Assembly: GCA_963776055.1 (NCBI GenBank)
Contig: CAVZLD010000015.1
Location: 443,512 to 507,511, forward strand
Reading direction: 5' to 3'
DNA: 64,000 nt
Source of the DNA: CAVZLD01 sp963776055
GTDB lineage: Bacteria; Planctomycetota; Planctomycetia; Pirellulales; Pirellulaceae
The notes under the pieces are model-generated. The model searched no databases and was not told the origin of the DNA. It saw only the letters and a program-made list of their open reading frames with translations. The translations under genes were made by a program, and so were the position numbers. Shown one piece after another: positions 8,885 through 17,927 of the stretch; the first letter of the stretch is position 1; every line of letters starts with the position of its first letter.

Positions 8885-10053
8885 TCAGATGCTGGCTGCT
8901 TCCGAGATTTCGCGAAGGGTGCGGACCAGTGTCGCGATTTCCTCCGACTTGTTAAAGGGGCCGATGCTGACGCGTAAAGTACCGCCGCCTTGGTGCGTCT
9001 TCAACGACCGGTGGATTTGCGGGGCACAGTGAAAGCCGGCGCGAACCTGGATCGAGGCGATTTGGTCGAGCAGCAGGGCGAGCTCCTGGGGGGGGTGTCC
9101 GGCGAGGTTCAGGCTCACGACCGAGGTCCGTCGCCTGGGGGAACTCGGACCGTATTGGGTGATTCCCGGGATCTGCGCGGCAGCCTCCCACAGCTCCGCC
9201 GTGAGCTGCCTTTCGTGCTGCGCCACGGCATCGACGCCATGCTCGAGCAGGTAGCGAATTCCTTGTCCCAGCCCGAGCAATCCGGGGAGGTTGAGATTCC
9301 CGGCTTCGTACCGCACGGGGAGTTCCCTCGGCTGCTCGTCCGCATCACTTTGGGTTCCGGTGCCTCCCAGTCGAATCGGCTGCAATTCTTCGTCCCGGCC
9401 TGGCGCCACGTACAGGAAGCCGGTTCCTAGCGGCCCCAGCAGTCCTTTGTGCCCTGGTGCAGCCAGGAAGTCGCAGCCGAGCTGTCGAACGTCGAGCGGC
9501 AGATGGCCCACGCTCTGCGCCGCGTCGACCAGCAACCGGGTCGGCCGCTGGCGCAGCAAGGCCGCGACGTCGGCGACCGGCTGCAGGGCGCCGGTGACGT
9601 TCGACGCGTGGATCAGGATGACGAGTCGTGTATCGGGACGGAGTGCTTGGGCAATCGCCTGGGCGTGGACCACTCCTTCTGCGTCCGTGTCGACGCGAGT
9701 GACCTGCAATTGATGCTGTTGTTCCAGGTACCGCAAGGGCGCAGCACGGCGTTGTGTTCGCAGACGGTGGTCACCACATGATCACCGGGATGCAGTAGCC
9801 CTTGTATCGCGAGCATCAGCGCATCGGTACCGCTATAGGCGAATAGCACCTGTCGAGGGTCTTCGGCCCCGATCAGTCGCGCCAGATCGGTGCGCGTCTG
9901 TTCCAATCGTCGCTCAACCTCGATCGCTTGCCGGTAGACGCCGCGACCCGCCGGCGCCCCGAGGCGACGCTGGTAGTCATCGACGGCGTGGTAGACAGCG
10001 TCCGGCTTGGGCCAACTGGTGGCAGCATTGTCCAGATAGATGCGGCGTTCCAT
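8885..10053 (-). CDS. Cysteine desulfurase / class V aminotransferase (one frameshift)
   Basis: A PLP enzyme that removes sulfur from cysteine for Fe-S clusters, thio-cofactors or molybdopterin. It opens with 'RIYLDNAATSWPKP', has 'HNAVLRPL' after the first third, the PLP-lysine motif 'APGHKGLLGPLG' and the active-site Cys in 'VRAGFHCAP'. This last loop and the overall layout match the 'cysteine desulfurase family protein' branch near SufS/CsdA. The frame is broken at the G-run 9737-9739: one missing base turns '...LRPLRYLEQQ' into a false '...LRPCGTWNN'. The start at ATG 10053 lies two bases after the end of moaA, so the two are probably cotranscribed, and the enzyme may feed sulfur to the MoaD pathway. 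Confidence 0.9.
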
Positions 10054-10055
10054 CC

Positions 10056-11072
10056 TCAACCCCCGATCTGGTACATCGCTCGGGTTGGCCGTTGGAACCA
10101 GGGCTGGTCGATGCCGTGACCGGGCTTCTTCTGACGCACGCAATCGCGAACCAGCTCTCGCAGTTGTTGTGACGAGGCACCGCGGCGAAGCAATGTGCGG
10201 GCGTCCCACTCCTCGGTGGAGAAGAGACAGTTCCGAACTTGGCCCTCGGCGGTCAGCCGCAGTCGATTGCAGTGCTCGCAGAACGGCGCGGACACCGGAC
10301 TGATGAATCCGATTCGGCCCCGGCCGTCAGCGAAAGCAAAATCGACCGCCGGTTGGCTTGTGTCAGGACGCGGGCTTGGAATCAGCGGGCCGAAGGCTGC
10401 CTCGATCCGATCGCGAATCGCGGTGCTGTGGAGTACTTGATCGCTGTGCCAGTGGCCGGCGGCGTCCAACGGCATGAATTCGATGAACCGCAATTCCAGA
10501 TCGCTTCGGCGGGCGAACTGCGCGAGCGGCAGAATCTCGTCCTCCGTCAGGCGGCGAATGGCCACCGCATTCAGACGCACTTGAGCGAATCCGGCCTGCT
10601 GCGCGGCCGCGATGCCCGCCAGCACGCGATCGAGGCCTGAGCGTCGAGCGATTCGCTGAAAAGTCTCTTCACGCAGTGTGTCCAGGCTGACGTTGACCCG
10701 CTGCAAACCGGCTCGACGCAAGCTTTCCGCCTGCTCGGACAGCAAGATTCCATTCGTTGTCAGCGCGAGATCGCGGATCCCTTCCACCTGGGCCAAGCGG
10801 GCGACCAGTTCGGGCATCTGGGAACGGACGAGCGGTTCGCCGCCAGTGAGCCGCAGCCGTTCAATGCCCAGCGGAACCACGGCCCGCACAAATCGTTCGA
10901 TCTCCTCGAAAGAGAGGATTTCGCTGCGGGGCTTGAAGCGAATCGATTCGTCCGGCATGCAGTAGAAACAACGAATATTGCAGCGATCGGTGACACTGAT
11001 CCGCAAGTTGGAGTGGGGACGGTTCCACTTGTCGAGCAGCGGTTCGGGCGACATAGCTGCGGGGGAAGGCAT
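10056..11072 (-). CDS. moaA: GTP 3',8-cyclase
   Basis: A radical SAM enzyme for the first step of molybdenum cofactor synthesis, converting GTP to 3',8-cH2GTP. The N-terminal radical SAM cluster 'CNIRCFYC' follows 'LRISVTDR', and 'RLTGGEPLVR' is the typical SAM-binding GGE motif. The C-terminal second cluster is present as 'PFCEHCNRLRLTAEG' and 'VRNCLF'. The C-terminus ends in 'YQIGG', matching the conserved GG tail needed for catalysis. The length of 338 is normal. It precedes the cysteine desulfurase by two bases and follows moaE by 24, forming a moaE-moaA-csd unit. Confidence 0.96.
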   Translation of the reverse strand: MPSPAAMSPEPLLDKWNRPHSNLRISVTDRCNIRCFYCMPDESIRFKPRSEILSFEEIERFVRAVVPLGIERLRLTGGEPLVRSQMPELVARLAQVEGIRDLALTTNGILLSEQAESLRRAGLQRVNVSLDTLREETFQRIARRSGLDRVLAGIAAAQQAGFAQVRLNAVAIRRLTEDEILPLAQFARRSDLELRFIEFMPLDAAGHWHSDQVLHSTAIRDRIEAAFGPLIPSPRPDTSQPAVDFAFADGRGRIGFISPVSAPFCEHCNRLRLTAEGQVRNCLFSTEEWDARTLLRRGASSQQLRELVRDCVRQKKPGHGIDQPWFQRPTRAMYQIGG

Positions 11073-11096
11073 GGGCGAACGTTCCTCGAGGATGGG

Positions 11097-11531
11097 TTAC
11101 GACGATGGGGGGTCGGAGGTGATTCCGGGGTGGACCCATTGACTGGTTCCGTCGGCCCAGTGTTCCTGCTTCCAAATGGGGGCTTCCGTCTTGATCGCAT
11201 CCATCAACCATTGGGCCGCTTCGAATGCCGGTTGACGGTGAGCGGTGCTGACGGCGACCAGCACGCTCGCTTCTCCCAGGGCCACTCGACCCACTCGATG
11301 CTGCAACAGGCAATCAACCAGTGGCCAACGCTGGCGGGCTGTCGCCTCGAATTCCGCCAGTTTCTGCTCGGCCATCTCGCGGTAGCATTCGTATTCTAGC
11401 CACTCGGTTTGGCGCTGCTGGGTGAACTCGCGTGTGACCCCCAGAAACAGCACCACGGCGCCGGCTGCGGTGGAAGTGAGTCGCTGCAGTGCTGGCTCGG
11501 ATTGGATCGGTTGGTCAGTGATTTCGACCAC
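11097..11531 (-). CDS. moaE: Molybdopterin synthase catalytic subunit
   Basis: MoaE accepts sulfur from the thiocarboxylated C-terminus of MoaD and builds the dithiolene of molybdopterin. Recognisable motifs are 'GAVVLFLGVTRE' near the N-terminus, 'LEYECYREMAEQKL', 'HRVGRVALGEASVLVAVSTA' in the core and 'PIWKQE' with the catalytic Lys, then 'WADGTSQW'. The 144 residues are close to the usual 140-150. Its partner moaD lies about 550 bases away, separated by a repeat region rather than directly adjacent as in many genomes. Confidence 0.95.
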   Translation of the reverse strand: MVEITDQPIQSEPALQRLTSTAAGAVVLFLGVTREFTQQRQTEWLEYECYREMAEQKLAEFEATARQRWPLVDCLLQHRVGRVALGEASVLVAVSTAHRQPAFEAAQWLMDAIKTEAPIWKQEHWADGTSQWVHPGITSDPPSS

Positions 11532-11637
11532 GGGAAAAGACCTTCACGCGGGACGGAGGAACAAACAGCCCGGATCCGTCCGTCGGCCGCAACGGAAGGA
11601 ACGAGCGTCTCCTATTCTAGCAACCTGTCCAAAAACG

Positions 11638-11932
11638 GGACGTGCCCAATCCTGTTCGGCACACGAGTTGTAGATGGGCCAAGGCGAGCGCATCGCCGGG
11701 TCGCTCCCGAAGGGACCGAGCCACGGCCCACCAGCATCCGACACGGTTTCTCGAACATCCGCATCCGGTCCGGATGGGTTCGATGCGCGCTGTGCCAGAC
11801 CGTCGCCGCATTCTGGTGGGCCAACGCTCGGCTTGTTCTTCGCAATCCGCCACATCTTGGACTCGCTAGGGCCCTACAACTGGCTCAGCAAATCCCGTGC
11901 CGAACGGGATTGGGACGTGCCCCCCACTGCGA
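11638..11932. repeat. Imperfect inverted repeat flanking about 190 bases
   Basis: The arm at about 11638-11690, reverse-complemented, matches the arm at about 11871-11932: both contain a run close to 'tgccgaacGGGATTGGGACG' and 'CTACAACTsG' in the same order, with a 13-14 base gap in one arm. The enclosed DNA has no convincing gene. Combined with the surrounding gap (11532-12081) this breaks the moaE-moaD neighbourhood, so it may be a small non-autonomous element or an extragenic palindromic repeat. I cannot see target-site duplications. Confidence 0.5.
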
Positions 11933-12081
11933 CGATTGTCGAGGGCGCACCTCCCAGGATGGGGGTTTGCCCTGCGCTCGAACCCGTGCCCGACACACCT
12001 CTTCGCTTGTTGTTCCCCGATTTTGTGCCCCGTCCCACTTGGTCGTTCCACGCGATTCTGCAAGAGGCGGATGACGGAACC

Positions 12082-12327
12082 TCACCCACCACTGACGGGC
12101 GGAATGCAGGCGACATCATCCTCCACGGTAACGGGCTGCGAATCTGGAACGTAGTGTGTATTCACCGAGAAGCGAACATGGGGCAGCAGCGGAGCCAGGG
12201 CGGGGCAGGCATGGGCCAGCGCTGCACGTACATCGGCCAGCGTGGCCGGATCCGGGCATCTGATCGGCAGTTGGTCGGTGCCGGCCAGTTGGCGGGCGAC
12301 GGCGAAAAGTCTCACGTTGACGATCAC
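12082..12327 (-). CDS. moaD: Molybdopterin synthase sulfur-carrier subunit
   Basis: MoaD is a ubiquitin-fold protein whose C-terminal Gly-Gly is thiocarboxylated and donates sulfur to molybdopterin via MoaE. The 81-residue product starts 'VNVRLFAVARQLAGTDQL' (typical MoaD strand and 'FA..RE'-like pattern) and ends in 'DVACIPPVSGG', the hallmark PPVSGG tail. The start is a GTG at 12327 that overlaps the TGA of the upstream Fe-S gene by four bases (GTGA), indicating translational coupling. The longer upstream frame overlaps that gene and is not real. Partners moaE and moaA are in the same strand just downstream. Confidence 0.93.
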   Translation of the reverse strand: MIVNVRLFAVARQLAGTDQLPIRCPDPATLADVRAALAHACPALAPLLPHVRFSVNTHYVPDSQPVTVEDDVACIPPVSGG

Positions 12328-13694
12328 GTAGCGATCCGTTCCTGGCCGGTGGAATTCAGGACCCCGTTCATCGCGGGTAGCAAGCCGTAGGCGATGGCCA
12401 GCAGTTTCAGCGGATGTATGGTGGGCTTGGTGGTTCCCTGTTCCATCTGCAGTTTGCACGCGCTGCACTCGGTGACGCCAAGTTGCACGCTGGGGTGCCG
12501 CAGGGCGGAAATCAAGCCGCGGCCGATCCGCAGGCTGGTACGGTAGTTGTCGCGGTGCAGACCGAACGTGCCTGCCATGCCGGAGCAGCCTTCGTCGATC
12601 GTCCGGACGCTGATCCCGGGTATCAAACGCAACAGGTTTTCGCCGGGACTACCGCGTTGCAGGGCGCGTACGTGGCACGGCTGATGGTAGCCGACGGTCA
12701 CGTTGACCGGTTTCAGGTCGAGTTCCAGCTGACCGAGTTGGTGCATCCGCCAGAGATAGCCGCAAGCTTCGCTGGAATTGTGCGCCACCAACTGGGCATC
12801 TTCATCGTCTAACAACTGAGGGTATTCGCGTGTTAGAGCCAGCGCGGCGGACGGTTCCGTGGCGACGACATGGTAGCCCTGCCGCACCGCCTCGGCCAAC
12901 AGGTGTACGTTGCGACGGACGGTCGGTCGGGCTTTTGCGACAGCGCCCAGCGTGATCAGGGGCATCGCGGAGGAGAATTGATCACTGGGGACAAAGACCG
13001 AAATCCCGTGATGTTCCATGATCGCCACCAGGGCTTCCGCCAGTTGCGGATCAAACCAGTTGGCGTACAGATCCACAAAATACAGCACTTTGTGCGCGTC
13101 ACGGCGGGTTGGCCGATTCAGCCTCCGCCGCGCGGCTTGCCGCAGAAAGCTCCGTGCGGCGACGCGAGGCAGTTTCCGTCCCTGGGCGATCCCCAACGTT
13201 TTTTCGAGCAGCCAGCGGAGCCCGGGACTGGCGAGGGCCCAGTTGCTGAACGGCCGGGCCCAACTCGCCCAGGACGCGACCACGTCCAGTCGGCCGAGAA
13301 ACGCCTGCGACAGCGTCAGCCCGTTGTTGGAAACGAATTGAGCCTTACATTCGAGCATCAGCTTCGGGATGTCGACGGCCGCGGGACATTCCAGGCGGCA
13401 CTGGTGACAGTTGACACACAGATCGGCGACTTCCTTCAGCGCGTCTGATTTCAGCAGATTCCCGTCGAGATGGCCGTTGAGAATCGCACGCATCAGGTTG
13501 GCCTTGGCTCGAGGGCTGGCCTCCTCCGCCGGGGCTGCGCGATAAATCGGGCACATTCGTTCATGCGCGGCGTGCGACCGACATCCGCCGCAGCCGTTGC
13601 ATGCGCGGGCGGTCAGCATGATGTCTTCATCACGCCAGTTCAGCTCGAGTGGGAGCACGGGAAGTCCGCCCGTGTCGCCGCGGACCTGGATCAT
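12324..13694 (-). CDS. Fe-S oxidoreductase (GlcF/GlpC-like part of a FAD/Fe-S dehydrogenase)
   Basis: About 450 residues with two ferredoxin-like cysteine sets ('ACNGCGGC...MCPIYR' and 'CVNCHQCRLECPAAVDIPK') and two C-terminal CCG-type regions ('YHQPCHVRAL...DEGCSGMAGTFG' in separate segments and 'TECSACKLQMEQ'). This layout passes electrons from a flavin partner to quinone in glycolate, lactate or glycerol-3-phosphate oxidation. The apparent ATG at 13694 overlaps the stop of the FAD gene by four bases (ATGA), which could be natural coupling. However, reading one extra base at 13743-13745 joins the two into one polypeptide through an acidic linker, the YdiJ-like architecture I know from planctomycetes. 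I favour the fusion. Confidence 0.85.
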   Translation of the reverse strand: MIQVRGDTGGLPVLPLELNWRDEDIMLTARACNGCGGCRSHAAHERMCPIYRAAPAEEASPRAKANLMRAILNGHLDGNLLKSDALKEVADLCVNCHQCRLECPAAVDIPKLMLECKAQFVSNNGLTLSQAFLGRLDVVASWASWARPFSNWALASPGLRWLLEKTLGIAQGRKLPRVAARSFLRQAARRRLNRPTRRDAHKVLYFVDLYANWFDPQLAEALVAIMEHHGISVFVPSDQFSSAMPLITLGAVAKARPTVRRNVHLLAEAVRQGYHVVATEPSAALALTREYPQLLDDEDAQLVAHNSSEACGYLWRMHQLGQLELDLKPVNVTVGYHQPCHVRALQRGSPGENLLRLIPGISVRTIDEGCSGMAGTFGLHRDNYRTSLRIGRGLISALRHPSVQLGVTECSACKLQMEQGTTKPTIHPLKLLAIAYGLLPAMNGVLNSTGQERIAT

Positions 13695-15316
13695 CGCATC
13701 CGGTTCATCCGAGTCGTTGATCTCCTCCGACGCGGGGCCGCTGGGCGCACCGGGCGCAGGTTCTGTGTCAGCGACTGCCCCGATTGATCGATGATCTTGC
13801 CCGGGTTCAGGATCTGCAGCGGATCGAAGATGGCCTTCAACTGTTCAAAGACGGCGTACAGCGGCCCGAAATGTTCCCGCAGAAACCAGGTCCGACTGAG
13901 GCCGTCCCCGTGCTCGCCACTGATGGTGCCAGCGACATCGCGGACCTCCGCGTACAGGTCGCGGGCCAAGTGCTGCATTCGACGTACGTGATCCGGATCC
14001 GCCAGATCCAAGAAAGGTCGAATGTGAAGCTGGCCGTGACCGACGTGACCGAAAACGGAGGCCGTGATCTGATGTTTCTTCAAGACGTTCTGCAGACGGA
14101 CCAGGAAGCCGGGAAGTTGCTGGGGCGGCACGACGATATCTTCGACGAACGGCAGCGGCCGCGTCGAACCTTTCAGCCGATAGAGCGTCGGCACGACGCG
14201 CCGAACCAATTGCCAGAACAGTTCCACATCGTCCGGTTCGAGCGCCAACTTGGCGTCAAAGGCCAGGTGCGTTTGCCGCTGCAGTCGATCGATGAGTTTG
14301 GTCAGTTTGTCCCGCACCTGGCGCGAATTGTCGCCCTGCATCTCGACCAGCAGAAGCGCCTCGGTGGCCTCGGGAAGCAGCAACTCGTACCGGACATCCG
14401 ACTCGCAGGCCAGTCGCAGGAGGCGTCGATCCATCAGGTCGCATGCCGAGGCACCCATCGCCGGGATTTCCAGGGCGGCGTGGGCGGCGTGTTCCAGGCG
14501 TTCAAACAGCAACAAGGCGACGCCCGTGTGGCGTGGAAGCGGAGACGTGCGGAGCGTGGCCTCGGTGATCAGCGACAAGGTTCCCTCGGATCCGGCCATC
14601 AAGCGAGCGAGGTGAATCGTGGTCTCATCCAGGATGTCGTCCAGTCGATAGCCGCAGCGGTCGGGCAGTGCGCGTGACTGACGCTCGGCGATCAAGGCCT
14701 CGTTCGTGTGGATCAGCGCCGCAACCCGTCCGCCCAGTCGTGCGACCACCGGATCCGCCGCGTCCAGCGTGTTGAGCGGTTGGGGTGCCAGACGCACCAC
14801 GTCGCCCGACGCGAGAACGACCGTCAGACTTTCAATATATTCTCGAGCGGATCCGTGCTGCAGCCAGTGGCTACCGGACGCATCCACCGCGATCACGCTG
14901 CCGAGTGTGGTGATCTTGCCGTTCGCCGGATCGGGGCCAAAACAGCGTCCGATCGCGGCCAACTGTTCGTTCAACTGGCCGAGGACGACGCCCGGTTGTA
15001 CGCGGACGGTGTGCTCATCGATGGCCAGGATCCGCCGCATCGAGTGGGCAAAGTCAATCACCAGGCCGGCGCCGAGCGATTCCCCGGCGACACCACTGCC
15101 GGCGCCCCGCGCGTGCAGTGGAATTCGATGTTCCGCGGCATACTCAACACATGCTACGACGTCCGCCGTGCTCACAGGACGCACGACGCCAAGCGGGCGG
15201 ATTTCGAACACGCTCGCGTCGCTGGCGTAGGTCTGTACGAAGATGTCGTCACAGTGGACGTCACCCTCCAGCAGACCGCGCAAATCCGCTTGAATTCGCT
15301 CTCGTTCTGGATCCAT
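13691..15316 (-). CDS. FAD-linked oxidase (GlcD/D-lactate dehydrogenase-like)
   Basis: A PCMH-type FAD-binding domain (residues about 1-215) with 'VRPVSTADVVACVEYAAEH', 'PLHARGAGSGVAGESLG' and 'VQPGVVLGQLNEQL', followed by the FAD-oxidase C-terminal domain with 'SVFGHVGHGQLHIRPF', 'ISGEHGDGLSR' and 'ILNPGKII'. It oxidises a 2-hydroxy acid; glycolate or D-lactate are the best guesses. ATG 15316 is chosen because conserved sequence starts about 20 residues later. After 'NPGKII' the frame ends in a short Arg-rich tail, while another frame continues as an acidic linker into the Fe-S protein, so the tail is probably a frameshift product at the G-run 13743-13745. Confidence 0.88.
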   Translation of the reverse strand: MDPERERIQADLRGLLEGDVHCDDIFVQTYASDASVFEIRPLGVVRPVSTADVVACVEYAAEHRIPLHARGAGSGVAGESLGAGLVIDFAHSMRRILAIDEHTVRVQPGVVLGQLNEQLAAIGRCFGPDPANGKITTLGSVIAVDASGSHWLQHGSAREYIESLTVVLASGDVVRLAPQPLNTLDAADPVVARLGGRVAALIHTNEALIAERQSRALPDRCGYRLDDILDETTIHLARLMAGSEGTLSLITEATLRTSPLPRHTGVALLLFERLEHAAHAALEIPAMGASACDLMDRRLLRLACESDVRYELLLPEATEALLLVEMQGDNSRQVRDKLTKLIDRLQRQTHLAFDAKLALEPDDVELFWQLVRRVVPTLYRLKGSTRPLPFVEDIVVPPQQLPGFLVRLQNVLKKHQITASVFGHVGHGQLHIRPFLDLADPDHVRRMQHLARDLYAEVRDVAGTISGEHGDGLSRTWFLREHFGPLYAVFEQLKAIFDPLQILNPGKIIDQSGQSLTQNLRPVRPAAPRRRRSTTRMNRMR

Positions 15317-15381
15317 GCAAAGTGGTTTCTTCCAGGGCAAGATCGCTGATGGGCCGCCGCAGCGTGGGAGGGCCGTGCGCT

Positions 15382-16113
15382 TCACCGACACCTCGCTGCG
15401 GGCGGGGGAGGGCGAAATCCTACCCTCCCGATCATCATACGGCAAAGGTTCCTCGCAGGACAAACGGTCCGTCTTCGGTGAATCCCCGCGAAGGTCGCTG
15501 AGCGGGCGTGTCCGTAGACGAGTTGCATGATTTCCTCGCGGGATGAGAGGTTCGTGCGGAAGAGCCCTTTCATCGCGGAGGTCACACACAGACTGCCTGG
15601 CTTCTTCACGCCGCGAATCGTCATGCACGAATGGCTGGCTTCCACGATCACGGCGACGCCTTTGGCTTGCAGTTCCTCTACCAGCAGGTCGGCAATCTCC
15701 TCGGTCATCCGTTCTTGCACTTGCGGTCGCCGCGCGACCACCTCCACTACGCGGGCCAATTTACTGAGCCCAATCACTCGGCCGTTGGGAATATAGCCAA
15801 TGTGTGCCAGACCCGAGAATGGCAGCAGGTGATGCTCGCACATGCTGCTGAAGCCGATATCGCGGACGAGAACGATTTCATCGTATTTTTCCGTAAAGAA
15901 CTTCCGCAGATGCATGCGCGGGTCGCGATGCAGACCGCGAAACATCTCAGCATACATCCGCGCGACGCGGTCCGGCGTTTCGCGGAGGCCTTCCCGGTCG
16001 GGATCTTCGCCCACGGCGATCAGGATTTCTCGCACCGCGCGCGCCACACGCGCTTGATCGACCGGCGAATCGGACGCGGCGGATTCATCCAGGGGAGGGG
16101 ACGGCTGGCTCAT
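15382..16113 (-). CDS. folE: GTP cyclohydrolase I
   Basis: Converts GTP to 7,8-dihydroneopterin triphosphate, the entry to folate or queuosine-type pterins. It has the zinc and catalytic motifs 'SSMCEHHLLPFSGLAHIGY', 'GLSKLARVVEVVARRPQVQE' and 'VEASHSCMTIRGVKKPGS', then 'TSAMKGLFRTN'. The start ATG 16113 has GGAAGGAACC directly upstream; the longer frame has no support. The last about 35 residues after 'EEIMQLVYG' are Arg/Pro-rich and unlike any FolE, so an indel near 15490 or a natural extension is possible. It is transcribed toward the FAD oxidase. Confidence 0.95.
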   Translation of the reverse strand: MSQPSPPLDESAASDSPVDQARVARAVREILIAVGEDPDREGLRETPDRVARMYAEMFRGLHRDPRMHLRKFFTEKYDEIVLVRDIGFSSMCEHHLLPFSGLAHIGYIPNGRVIGLSKLARVVEVVARRPQVQERMTEEIADLLVEELQAKGVAVIVEASHSCMTIRGVKKPGSLCVTSAMKGLFRTNLSSREEIMQLVYGHARSATFAGIHRRRTVCPARNLCRMMIGRVGFRPPPPAARCR

Positions 16114-16231
16114 GGTTCCTTCCGGGGGAAGCGAAACGGATCGGTCGTCATCGTAAAGCAAGACCTCGTGGTCGGCGAGAGGGCTTTCCGGCTTTGCGAT
16201 CATCACGGGGGATGCAGCACGGCACGGCGAG

Positions 16232-16921
16232 TCAGTTGTCACTGAAGGGCGGGGGAAAGGAACCGCTGCCCTGTTCGGTGCCCGATTGTTGCAGTCGCTC
16301 CAGGTGCGTCAGCAGCGTCTCCGCTCGTTGAGTTACCATCGGACAGCTCAGCAGCCGCTGTTTGCTTGTCAGCGAAAGGGGCAGGGCGTAGGCGATCACA
16401 TCCGTCAACATCGCCAAGGGAACCTGTTCTTGCAGCAGTTGGCGAAACGAGGGGTCCTCGCTGACCGTCGATGGATACAGAGCGCGAAACTCGGTCAGCA
16501 ACTGCTGCTGCAGACGGCGTTGCGCACCGGAATCGGCGGCGCCGTAGAGATCGGGTTGGAGGACAACGGTGGCCGTCCGGTACGGGGTCTCCGCCGCCAG
16601 TTCGCGTACCACTTGCGCGCGCGACAATCCGGCCAGAAGGACATTGTGCCGTCCGTCTTCCAGCGGACTGTCGGAGATGATGCGTCCCAAGCAGACCGTG
16701 TCGTGGATCGGCGGCTGTTCGAAATATTCCGACTGCCAACCCTCCTGCAGGAGCGCCATCGCGATGATCCGATCGCCCGACATCGCATCTTCGACCATGG
16801 CAACATAGCGCGGCTCGAAGAGGTGCAGCGGTTGCACAACGTGCGGGAACATGACCAGGTCCGGCAAGGGAAAGAGCCGCGCTTTCGAGGGATGGGGCGA
16901 AGCGGATTCGGGACCGGACAT
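16232..16921 (-). CDS. LON substrate-binding (LonB N-terminal) domain protein
   Basis: A 229-residue protein made almost entirely of the PUA-like LON N-terminal domain: 'ARLFPLPDLVMFPHVVQPLH' followed by 'LFEPRYVAMVEDAMSGDRII' and 'TVCLGRIISDSPLEDGRHNV' then 'LLAGLSRAQV'. There is no AAA or protease domain, so it is not Lon itself; stand-alone copies are common and of unknown role, presumably binding a polypeptide. The start at ATG 16921 leaves 12 residues before the domain. It ends about 120 bases upstream of folE on the same strand. Confidence 0.9.
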   Translation of the reverse strand: MSGPESASPHPSKARLFPLPDLVMFPHVVQPLHLFEPRYVAMVEDAMSGDRIIAMALLQEGWQSEYFEQPPIHDTVCLGRIISDSPLEDGRHNVLLAGLSRAQVVRELAAETPYRTATVVLQPDLYGAADSGAQRRLQQQLLTEFRALYPSTVSEDPSFRQLLQEQVPLAMLTDVIAYALPLSLTSKQRLLSCPMVTQRAETLLTHLERLQQSGTEQGSGSFPPPFSDN

Positions 16922-17082
16922 GGAATTACTTCCGGCGGCGGGCGGGCAGAGCGGACGCGATGCAATCTTCCTATCTTCACTGTAGTCAGCGCCGGCCTGC
17001 TCGGCAACTAAACCGGCGCTTCCCGTGCCTCGGTTGGTCACGCGAGGACCGAACCCGCCTGCCCGGGGCGTGGATTGCCCTC

Positions 17083-17088
17083 TATAAT
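17083..17088 (+). promoter_or_regulatory. Consensus -10 box upstream of nth
   Basis: A perfect TATAAT in a GC-rich neighbourhood. The transcript would start near 17095, which leaves only a very short leader before the 17112 start or a normal one before GTG 17187. I do not see a good -35 box 16-18 bases upstream. Confidence 0.4.
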
Positions 17089-17111
17089 GCTCCCTGTCGT
17101 CGCGTACCGGT

Positions 17112-17927
17112 TTGCTTGAGCACTTCTTGAGCACGGTGTGCCTGCGTTTGTTGCCCGTTCCGTTTGCCGCTCCCACGGTCGCGCACGTGAATCGATCCAC
17201 CTCCCAGACGGCGAGTTCCAGCGAACACGCGTCGGCGATTGTTCGCCGGTTGCGTCGTGAATATCCGAACGCGGATTGTGCCTTGCAGTTTGAAACCCCG
17301 GTTCAACTGCTCGTGGCGACGATTCTGTCTGCGCAGTGCACTGACGAGCGTGTGAACCAGGTCACAGCGAAGCTGTTTTCGCGCTATTCCACGGCGGATG
17401 ATCTGGCAAGTCTGCCGCTTTCCAAATTGGAAAAGGCGATCCAGAGTACCGGGTTCTTTCGCAATAAGGCGAAGAACATTCGTGCCTGCTGTGCGGAATT
17501 GGTCGAGCGGTATGCGGGCGAAGTGCCGCGGGACTTGGAGGCGCTTGTGCAACTGCCGGGCGTGGGACGCAAAACGGCCAACGTGGTGCTGGGGACCGCC
17601 TACGGATTGGCGACCGGCGTAGTCGTCGATACGCACGTCGGGCGGATCTCCCATCGCCTGGGACTGACGCAACACACCGACCCGGTAAAGATCGAACAGG
17701 ACTTAATGGCGCAGTTGCGCCGACGTGAATGGGTGGTGTTTTCCCATCGCTTGATTCACCATGGGCGGCAGGTTTGCCGGGCCCGGAAACCGGATTGCGA
17801 GGCTTGCTGTCTGGTGGACCTTTGCCCGCGCATCGGCGTGGCGCCGACTTCCCCCTCGTCCGTCGACCGTCGGCGGACGGTACGAAGGGGGCCATCCCGC
17901 GAGAAGGGCGACGGAAGAAAACGATGA
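17112..17927 (+). CDS. nth: Endonuclease III
   Basis: A DNA glycosylase/AP lyase that removes oxidised pyrimidines in base excision repair. The core shows 'LLVATILSAQCTDERVN', the helix-hairpin-helix 'LPGVGRKTANVVLG' with the catalytic Lys, the catalytic Asp in 'VVVDTHVGRISHRLGL', and the [4Fe-4S] loop with Cys spacing of the family in 'CRARKPDCEACCLVDLCP'. The C-terminus extends about 30 basic residues beyond the cluster. The conserved region begins near residue 40, so a GTG at 17187 is an equally good start. Its stop overlaps the dcd start by four bases (ATGA), so the two form an operon. Confidence 0.94.
   Translation: MLEHFLSTVCLRLLPVPFAAPTVAHVNRSTSQTASSSEHASAIVRRLRREYPNADCALQFETPVQLLVATILSAQCTDERVNQVTAKLFSRYSTADDLASLPLSKLEKAIQSTGFFRNKAKNIRACCAELVERYAGEVPRDLEALVQLPGVGRKTANVVLGTAYGLATGVVVDTHVGRISHRLGLTQHTDPVKIEQDLMAQLRRREWVVFSHRLIHHGRQVCRARKPDCEACCLVDLCPRIGVAPTSPSSVDRRRTVRRGPSREKGDGRKR

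Noticed and set aside
11544..12390. Several open frames of 60-240 codons on both strands within the moaE-moaD gap
   Set aside because: They arise from the inverted repeat and high GC; none has conserved-looking sequence or a ribosome binding site.
13691..13694. A Sec codon at the TGA between the FAD and Fe-S genes
   Set aside because: The frame after the TGA does not continue into Fe-S protein sequence; a one-base shift does, so this is an overlap or an indel, not recoding.
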